From positions 1 to 11,045 of the forward strand of contig DMWU01000243.1 in the NCBI GenBank assembly GCA_003483125.1: a stretch of DNA of 11,045 bases, written 5' to 3'. Source of the DNA: Erythrobacter sp. (lineage in GTDB: Bacteria; Pseudomonadota; Alphaproteobacteria; Sphingomonadales; Sphingomonadaceae). The position numbers were made by a program, and so were the translations under genes. Shown here piece by piece: positions 6,830 to 11,045 of this stretch (positions are counted from its first letter, which is position 1; the number at the start of each line of letters is the position of its first letter). Under the pieces are notes generated by a model. It searched no databases, had not been told where the DNA came from, and saw nothing but the letters and a program-made list of their open reading frames with translations.

Positions 6830-6853
6830 CACTAGTGAGTTCGAATTTTGAAC
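6829..6853. promoter_or_regulatory. Two adjoining dyads in the divergent promoter gap, candidate operator
   Basis: TCACTAGTGA at 6829-6838 is a perfect ten-base palindrome. GTTCGAATTTTGAAC at 6839-6853 is a fifteen-base dyad with one mismatched pair. They touch each other and lie between the sulfotransferase and methyltransferase starts, just after the candidate -10. A regulator bound here could control one or both genes. No regulator gene is in the window. The GTTC-N7-GAAC spacing is inverted and is not a LexA direct repeat. Confidence 0.4.
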
Positions 6854-6891
6854 TTGTTGGCTCGTGCCGGCGCCAAATAAGGGGTTGGGGA

Positions 6892-7722
6892 ATGACCGAC
6901 GAACAGACAAACAAGGGCGGTGCGCCCCTTGAAACCCGCTTCTCAGGATCGGTTCCTGAGAACTATGACCGGGGCCTCGGCCCTCATATCTTCGACTATT
7001 ATGCCCGTCAGATTGCCGAACGATGTGCCGCGCTAAATCCGGCATGCGTGCTTGAAACGGCTGCTGGCACAGGGATTGCGACCGAGCAATTGGCTAGAGC
7101 GCTTGACCCTGGCTGCAAGCTCGTCGCCACAGACCTCAATGAGCCGATGGTTGAGTATGCCAAACAGAAATTGGCGTATCGCGATTCAACCGAATATCGC
7201 GTAGCCGATGGCTGCGACCTGCCATTCGATGACAACAGCTTCGACGCGATGGTGTGCCAGTTTGGCGTCATGTTCTATCCTGACAAACAGGCTGGATTTG
7301 AAGAGGCCCTGCGCGTCCTGAAGCCCGGCGGCACCTATCTGTTCAATGTCTGGAACAGCTGGGCCTCAAACCGCTTTGCAGAAGTGGTTTTCGATGTCGG
7401 GGCGGAATTCGTGCCCGACGATCCGCCCGCATTCTACAAGGTGCCTTTCAGCTATCACGATACTGGCGAAATTCTGGCCGCCTTGGCGAAGGCAGGTTTC
7501 GTAGATTGCCATGCCGAAGAATTGCATCACGAGCTGGCAATCGAAGACCCAGCGCTGCTTGCCCAAGGCGCGGTTTACGGCAATCCATTGTTCTTTGAAC
7601 TGGCCGATCGCGGAATTGACCCTGACGAAGTCCTGCAGCGCATGGTGCACTCCTTCGGAGAGAGGCTGGACAACAGACTCCAACTCAATGCGATCTTTGT
7701 TTCTGCGAAGAAAGCTGGATAG
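6892..7722 (+). CDS. Class I SAM-dependent methyltransferase
   Basis: A 276-residue Rossmann-fold methyltransferase of the Methyltransf_11/25 type. SAM-binding motif I is VLETAAGTG (53-61). The acidic residue that holds the ribose is Asp81 in VATDLNEPMVEYA. GCDLPFDDNSFDAMVCQFGVMFYPD is the following motif region, and LRVLKPGGTYLFNVWN is the post-motif segment. The substrate is not deducible; relatives act on small molecules, quinones and lipids. ATG 6892 is supported by AAGGGG at 6879-6884, seven bases upstream. The frame is open further 5', but that part runs through the promoter gap. It is divergent from the sulfotransferase and converges on tRNA-Tyr. No signal peptide, so cytoplasmic. Confidence 0.9.
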   Translation: MTDEQTNKGGAPLETRFSGSVPENYDRGLGPHIFDYYARQIAERCAALNPACVLETAAGTGIATEQLARALDPGCKLVATDLNEPMVEYAKQKLAYRDSTEYRVADGCDLPFDDNSFDAMVCQFGVMFYPDKQAGFEEALRVLKPGGTYLFNVWNSWASNRFAEVVFDVGAEFVPDDPPAFYKVPFSYHDTGEILAALAKAGFVDCHAEELHHELAIEDPALLAQGAVYGNPLFFELADRGIDPDEVLQRMVHSFGERLDNRLQLNAIFVSAKKAG

Positions 7723-7772
7723 CGCAGCACCGACCGATTGAGTGCGGAATAACGGGTCCGGATTGAGGCTGG

Positions 7773-7858
7773 TGGTGGACAGGGCTGGATTCGAACCAGC
7801 GTACGCTTGCGCGGGCAGATTTACAGTCTGCTGCCTTTAACCACTCGGCCACCTGTCC
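7773..7858 (-). tRNA. tRNA-Tyr (anticodon GTA)
   Basis: Read on the minus strand, acceptor GGACAGG (7858-7852) pairs with CCTGTCC (7783-7777), followed by discriminator A and an encoded CCA (7775-7773). The anticodon loop is CTGTAAA with anticodon GTA, flanked by the AGA/TCT stem. The T arm is GCTGG-TTCGAAT-CCAGC. A long variable arm (CCGCGCAAGCGTACG region) makes this a class II tRNA, as expected for bacterial tRNA-Tyr. The full length is 86 bases with CCA. It is convergent with the methyltransferase gene and divergent from rlmB. Confidence 0.96.
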
Positions 7859-7884
7859 ACATCCAAACCAGCGGGAAAATAAGC

Positions 7885-7914
7885 GCCCGCCGCGGCGGGC
7901 TCTCATGCCGAGAG
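7885..7914. other. Two back-to-back hairpins between tRNA-Tyr and rlmB
   Basis: GCCCGCCGCGGCGGGC at 7885-7900 is a perfect sixteen-base palindrome. CTCTC (7900-7904) pairs with GAGAG (7910-7914) around ATGCC. On the minus strand these would be in the 5' leader of the tRNA-Tyr precursor, and on the plus strand in the region before rlmB. There is no T-run after them on either strand. On the minus strand TTGACA (7943-7948) could be a -35 for the tRNA, but no good -10 follows. Function unknown. Confidence 0.4.
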
Positions 7915-7998
7915 GCGCCCCTTTGGCGAAGCGGCGCTTGCCTGTCAATGGGGCTGCTGGCAGGAGGGGCAAAAGCTTTCGCAAATAAGGATGAATTC

Positions 7999-8787
7999 AT
8001 GGCCAAGGGAGAGCGCAAACGCGCACTCAGGGGACGTGCAGGAAGAATGAAGGGCGGTCGCGGTTCGGGTCGTGCCACCTCGGGTAATGTGCGCCTATGG
8101 GGCCGCCACGCTGTCGAGGCCGCGCTCAACAACCCCGCCCGCAATCATCGTAAGTTATGGGCCACGCGCGATGGAATCGAATCGCTCGATGGCGAATTGC
8201 CGCCAGATTTTCCGGTCGAGTATGCCGACGTCACCGACCTAGCCCGCCTGGTCGCCCGTGACGCCCCGCATCAAGGGCTGGTGCTAGAATGCGCACCGTT
8301 GGAGGACGTTTTTCTCGACGAGGTAATGGACGGCGAGAAAGATCGACCGATTGTCGTGCTCGACCAGGTCACCGATCCGCATAATGTCGGCGCGATATTG
8401 CGATCGGCTGCGGCGTTCAACGCCGCAGCAATCGTCACGCAAGACCGGCACGCTCCGCCTGAAACCGGCGTGCTAGCGAAATCGGCGTCAGGAGCCCTTG
8501 AGGTCGTGCCATGGGTACGCGTGGTCAATCTTGCGCGCGCAATGGATGAAATGGCCGAAAGGGGATATTGGCGTATCGGCCTGACAGGTGCGACCGAGTC
8601 AACCCTTGCAGGGGCACTACCGACTGGCCCGGTTGTGCTGGTCATGGGCGCGGAGGGCGAAGGCATGCGACAGAATATTGAAGCGCATTGCGATGCCCTG
8701 GCCCGCTTGCCAATCAGCGACGCTATCGAGAGCCTTAACGTTTCGAATGCTACCGCGATCGCACTTTATGCAGTAGCAACCCGATAA
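7999..8787 (+). CDS. rlmB: TrmH/SpoU-family 23S rRNA 2'-O-ribose methyltransferase (RlmB-type)
   Basis: An SPOUT-fold methyltransferase, 262 residues, that 2'-O-methylates rRNA; the RlmB branch modifies Gm2251 in the 23S peptidyl-transferase region. The basic N-terminal 30 residues (KGERKRALRGRAGRMKGGRG) are followed by the substrate-binding domain beginning LWGRHAVEAAL (33-43). The three SpoU motifs are present: DPHNVGAILRSA (126-137, with Asn129 and Arg135), VLVMGAEGEGM (about 215-225) and SLNVSNATAIALY (245-257). ATG 7999 has AAGGA at 7987-7991 seven bases upstream. The frame is open further 5' without such a site. It is the first gene of a probable two-gene unit with the lipoprotein, 22 bases away. 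Assignment to RlmB rather than another TrmH-like methylase is likely but not proven. Confidence 0.9.
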   Translation: MAKGERKRALRGRAGRMKGGRGSGRATSGNVRLWGRHAVEAALNNPARNHRKLWATRDGIESLDGELPPDFPVEYADVTDLARLVARDAPHQGLVLECAPLEDVFLDEVMDGEKDRPIVVLDQVTDPHNVGAILRSAAAFNAAAIVTQDRHAPPETGVLAKSASGALEVVPWVRVVNLARAMDEMAERGYWRIGLTGATESTLAGALPTGPVVLVMGAEGEGMRQNIEAHCDALARLPISDAIESLNVSNATAIALYAVATR

Positions 8788-8809
8788 CTGATTCGAAGGG
8801 AAAACAGAT

Positions 8810-9679
8810 ATGAGTTTCATCAGCAACGCCAGGATGAAAGCCGGTGCAACGCTCACCGCTTTTTCACTACTCCTGACAGGCTGTTTCATTACGCCAGGCA
8901 AATTCGAATCCGAATTGGCACTGAGCAATGAAGGTACCTTCGACTTCTCTTACAGCGGAGAAATCTTCTTCCTTGGCCTCAGCCAGCTGGCGCAAATGGA
9001 CAACCAGGCAGAAGAGTTTGAAGCCAACGATTGCTACGATGAAGAAACTTATGAGCAGCGCGAATGTACTGAAGGCGAACTTGCCGAACAGCGCGAAGCT
9101 TGGGAAGCCGGGGCAGAAGCACGGCAGGCCAAGGCCAAGGAAGAAGCCCAACAGATGGCTCAATTCCTGGGCGGCATCGATCCTAGCGATCCCGAAGCAA
9201 CAGAAGAACTTCGCCAATTGCTCCTGCGTCACAAGGGCTGGAACAAGGTTGAGTCCAAAGGGGATGGCGTATTCGATATCGAATACTCAGCATCGGGCAA
9301 GCTTAGCCACAATCTGATGTTCCCGATTATAGAAGGCTTTCCTACGACCAATATCTTTGTCCAGGTCGTGCTTCGTGACGAAAACCAGGTTCGCGTCAAT
9401 GCGCCGGGCTTCTCATCTGAAAGCGATGCTGGCCCCATGGGCGGGATGATGGGTGCCATGCCGGGTCTCGCCGCAATGGGGCAATCGGATCAGTCGGCTG
9501 AAGCCATGGAAAATATCCCGACGATTGATGGGACGTTCACCATTCGCACGGATGGTGAAATTCTCGCCAATAATACGGATGAAGGTGCGTCTACAGTTGG
9601 TGAGGACCAAGTACTGGTTTGGAAAATTTCACCGAGGACGCAAGCGGCACCTACCGCTCTGATCAAGCTGGCTGATTGA
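8810..9679 (+). CDS. Acidic lipoprotein of unknown function
   Basis: A 289-residue protein I do not recognise. Residues 1-24 are a lipoprotein signal peptide (basic start, hydrophobic TLTAFSLLL) ending in the lipobox LTG-Cys25, so it should be lipid-anchored facing the periplasm. Phe26 at +2 gives no Asp retention signal, so outer-membrane sorting is likely. Residues 62-120 are strongly acidic, rich in Glu/Ala/Gln and probably helical, with Cys75 and Cys86 possibly forming a disulfide. Residues 150-195 look like beta-strands (GVFDIEYSASGKLSHNLMFP, IFVQVVLRDENQVRV). A Met/Gly-rich linker (GPMGGMMGAMPGLAAMG) precedes a C-terminal beta segment (TFTIRTDGEILANNTDEG). ATG 8810 has GAAGGG at 8795-8800 nine bases upstream. 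It lies 22 bases after rlmB and ends before a strong terminator, so it is probably co-transcribed with rlmB. Confidence 0.85.
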   Translation: MSFISNARMKAGATLTAFSLLLTGCFITPGKFESELALSNEGTFDFSYSGEIFFLGLSQLAQMDNQAEEFEANDCYDEETYEQRECTEGELAEQREAWEAGAEARQAKAKEEAQQMAQFLGGIDPSDPEATEELRQLLLRHKGWNKVESKGDGVFDIEYSASGKLSHNLMFPIIEGFPTTNIFVQVVLRDENQVRVNAPGFSSESDAGPMGGMMGAMPGLAAMGQSDQSAEAMENIPTIDGTFTIRTDGEILANNTDEGASTVGEDQVLVWKISPRTQAAPTALIKLAD

Positions 9680-9705
9680 TCCGTCCAAAGCATGCGAGAA
9701 ATATG

Positions 9706-9742
9706 AAAAGACCCCGCAGCTCACTGAGCGGCGGGGCCTTTT
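9706..9742. terminator. Bidirectional rho-independent terminator
   Basis: Stem CCCCGC (9712-9717) with GCGGGG (9731-9736), extended inside by GCTC (9719-9722) with GAGC (9726-9729) after an A-G mismatch. It is flanked by AAAA at 9706-9709 and TTTT at 9739-9742. The T-run works on the plus strand, and the A-run becomes a T-run on the minus strand. It therefore ends both the lipoprotein transcript (stop at 9679) and the convergent HU transcript (stop at 9781). Confidence 0.92.
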
Positions 9743-9780
9743 AATCTTGCCGCGTAAAGCGCGACGCAGCTTTATCCTGC

Positions 9781-10053
9781 TTAGTTGACCGCGTCCTTCA
9801 GGCCTTTGCCCGCTTTGAACTTGGGCTGGTTTGACGCCTTGATGGTCATCGGTTCGCCAGTGCGAGGATTGCGCCCCGTCGACGCCTTGCGCTTGGCAAC
9901 CGAAAAGGTTCCGAAACCGACCAGCCGCACCTCATCGCCGCTAGACAGGGCCTTGGTGATAGAATCAAATACACCCTCAACTGCGCTTGATGCATCACTT
10001 TTTGACAGACCACTTGCCCCAGCGACTGCGCTGATCAGATCGTTTTTGTTCAT
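9781..10053 (-). CDS. hup: HU-family DNA-binding protein
   Basis: A 90-residue histone-like protein that bends and compacts DNA as a dimer in the nucleoid. It has the full HU fold: an N-terminal helical part starting MNKNDLISAVA, the VRLVGFGTFSVAKRKASTGRNP segment, and the DNA-binding arm with the conserved GRNPRTGEP, whose proline intercalates between base pairs. The C-terminus is FKAGKGLKDAVN. ATG 10053 has GGGGGA at 10061-10066 seven bases upstream. The ribosome site is inside the palindrome GGGATCCC, which could fold in the message. It lies downstream of lon on the same strand with a 254-base gap and its own candidate promoter, and it shares the terminator at 9706-9742 with the opposing operon. 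Confidence 0.97.
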   Translation of the reverse strand: MNKNDLISAVAGASGLSKSDASSAVEGVFDSITKALSSGDEVRLVGFGTFSVAKRKASTGRNPRTGEPMTIKASNQPKFKAGKGLKDAVN

Positions 10054-10307
10054 TCTGGGATCCCCCTAGTTCCGTGCAATTATTGTTCCGGTGAATCGCC
10101 TCGCCGAAAAAATTAGATTGAGCGGTTTTGATACGCCCTGTCAAAGGCAAATAGGTCCAAGAATGGCAGAAATGCTGCGATTCAGCCTGATTGAGACGAT
10201 GTCGCGATCTTGGGCGCAAACTCTTGGGCTGCGGCAAGCAACCTTATTGCATCAGCCGCAAGCGCCGCAGTTTCGAGTCGCTGCAGCGCAGCATCTGTTG
10301 AGAGGGA
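10054..10307 (-). other. Gap between lon and hup
   Basis: 254 bases. It holds the hup ribosome site and a candidate promoter. No clear terminator for lon is visible. The lon reading frame stays open for 41 codons after its stop (10307-10185), with no ATG or GTG and only a late TTG. The decoded peptide is Ala/Leu-rich and helical-looking (DAALQRLETAALAADAIRLL). It is recorded as an open stretch and not called a gene. Confidence 0.4.
10116..10144 (-). promoter_or_regulatory. Candidate hup promoter
   Basis: Read on the minus strand there is a perfect TTGACA at 10144-10139. The hexamer 17 bases on (TCAATC, 10121-10116) is a poor -10. The strong -35 and a leader of about 50-60 bases to the HU start make this the best promoter candidate in the gap after lon. 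Confidence 0.45.
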
Positions 10308-11045
10308 TTAATGTGCCGTTGGCATCCCGCCACCGCTTGGCTGCGGTGGTTGGCTGGCCAGATCATCAGCTTCCGTCCACTCGATCGGAGCGGGAAGAGA
10401 GGTCAGCGCATTGTCCAAAACCTGGTCAACATGTGACACGGGAATGATCTCAAGTCCCTCTTTCACATTGTCCGGAATTTCGGCCAGGTCTTTCACATTC
10501 TCTTCAGGGATGAGCACTGTCTTGATGCCGCCACGAAGCGCAGCCAGCAGTTTCTCCTTGAGACCACCGATCGCCAGTACCCTGCCGCGCAAGGTGACTT
10601 CACCCGTCATCGCGACATCAGGCCGAACCGCCACGCCCGAGAGGGTGGAAATGATCGAAGTGACCATTCCGATACCCGCGCTTGGCCCATCCTTGGGCAC
10701 AGCACCTTCGGGCAAGTGGATATGAATATTCTTGCGCTGGAAGATCGAAGGCTTGATGCCATAGGCTGGCGCGCGGGACTTCACGAAGCTGAAGGCTGCA
10801 GCGATGCTCTCTGTCATCACTTCGCCCAACTTGCCGGTTGTCTTGATCTCGCCCTTGCCAGGAGTCGTGACGCTCTCGATTGTCAGCAGCTCGCCGCCCA
10901 CCTCGGTCCACGCGAGGCCGGTAACAGCGCCCACTTGCGCTTCATCTTCGGAAACGCCGTGCTTGAACTTCCGTACGCCGGCGAATTCGCCAAGATTATC
11001 TGGCGTAATCGTGATGCTGGTCGCTTCCTTCTCAAGGATCTTACG
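10308..11045 (-). CDS. lon: ATP-dependent protease Lon, C-terminal part (cut by window edge)
   Basis: Lon is a cytoplasmic AAA+ serine protease that degrades misfolded and short-lived regulatory proteins. The frame is open from base 11045 to the stop at 10308-10310, giving the last 245 residues of a protein of about 800. This covers the end of the AAA+ module (RKILEKEATS onward) and the whole proteolytic domain. The catalytic Ser is in PKDGPSAGIG. The catalytic Lys is the second Lys of GGLKEKLLAA, 43 residues later, the same spacing as in E. coli Lon. The TLRGRVLAIGG and KTVLIPEEN motifs are also present. The tail after QVLDNAL is a Pro/Gly-rich extension ending MPTAH. The gene is upstream of hup on the same strand, a common order in proteobacteria. 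Confidence 0.97.
   Translation of the reverse strand, partial: RKILEKEATSITITPDNLGEFAGVRKFKHGVSEDEAQVGAVTGLAWTEVGGELLTIESVTTPGKGEIKTTGKLGEVMTESIAAAFSFVKSRAPAYGIKPSIFQRKNIHIHLPEGAVPKDGPSAGIGMVTSIISTLSGVAVRPDVAMTGEVTLRGRVLAIGGLKEKLLAALRGGIKTVLIPEENVKDLAEIPDNVKEGLEIIPVSHVDQVLDNALTSLPAPIEWTEADDLASQPPQPSGGGMPTAH

Noticed and set aside
6839..6853. GTTC-N7-GAAC as a third LexA box
   Set aside because: The half-sites are inverted, whereas the alphaproteobacterial LexA site is a direct repeat. It is kept only as a generic dyad.
6753..6914. Longer N-terminus of the sulfotransferase
   Set aside because: It would run across the divergent promoter gap and over the methyltransferase start. ATG 6752 has a strong GGGGGGA site.
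7807..7998. Longer N-terminus of the rlmB product
   Set aside because: It would include part of tRNA-Tyr and the hairpin region. ATG 7999 has a good ribosome site.
10091..10447. Plus-strand 118-codon open frame opposite the end of lon
   Set aside because: Half lies antisense to the certain lon coding region and the rest in the hup promoter gap; the composition looks non-coding.

Overview
The window looks like chromosomal core DNA of an alphaproteobacterium, most likely a sphingomonad of the Erythrobacter/Altererythrobacter type. This rests on how the recognisable proteins read (EF-Ts, S2, PssA, Psd, HU, Lon) and on LexA-type GAAC-N7-GAAC sites, the alphaproteobacterial form of the SOS box. 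The assignment is recognition from memory, not a search. I see no insertion sequence, CRISPR array, phage gene or integration scar.

Layout, left to right. (1) 1-1348, minus strand: rpsB followed by tsf (cut by the window edge), the usual ribosomal protein S2 / EF-Ts pair. A small hairpin lies between them, and the rpsB leader carries a three-part complementary repeat. (2) 1564-1948, plus strand: two GAAC-N7-GAAC boxes exactly 32 bp apart, just upstream of a 91-residue single-pass membrane protein that I do not recognise. This is the most interesting locus here, a candidate SOS-induced membrane protein. (3) 1917-3525, minus strand: psd then pssA, the two steps that make phosphatidylethanolamine. 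pssA overlaps the end of the small membrane gene tail to tail. (4) 3622-4689, plus strand: a multi-pass PAP2-superfamily enzyme resembling inositol-phosphorylceramide synthases (Aur1-like). (5) 4650-6752, minus strand: a PAPS-dependent sulfotransferase followed 48 bp later by a long-form ketoacyl-ACP synthase III. (6) 6892-7722, plus strand: a class I SAM methyltransferase, divergent from the sulfotransferase across a 139-bp gap with two adjoining dyads. (7) tRNA-Tyr(GUA) on the minus strand at 7773-7858. (8) 7999-9679, plus strand: an RlmB/TrmH-type rRNA 2'-O-methyltransferase and an acidic lipoprotein of unknown function, probably one operon. It ends at a strong bidirectional terminator shared with the convergent gene. 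(9) 9781-11045, minus strand: the HU gene downstream of lon, which is cut by the window edge.

Two themes connect the genes. One is information processing: S2, EF-Ts, tRNA-Tyr, RlmB, HU and Lon. The other is lipid and envelope chemistry from 1917 to 6752: PS synthase, PS decarboxylase, a PAP2 head-group enzyme, a KAS III and a sulfotransferase. That the last three share a pathway is inference from adjacency only.
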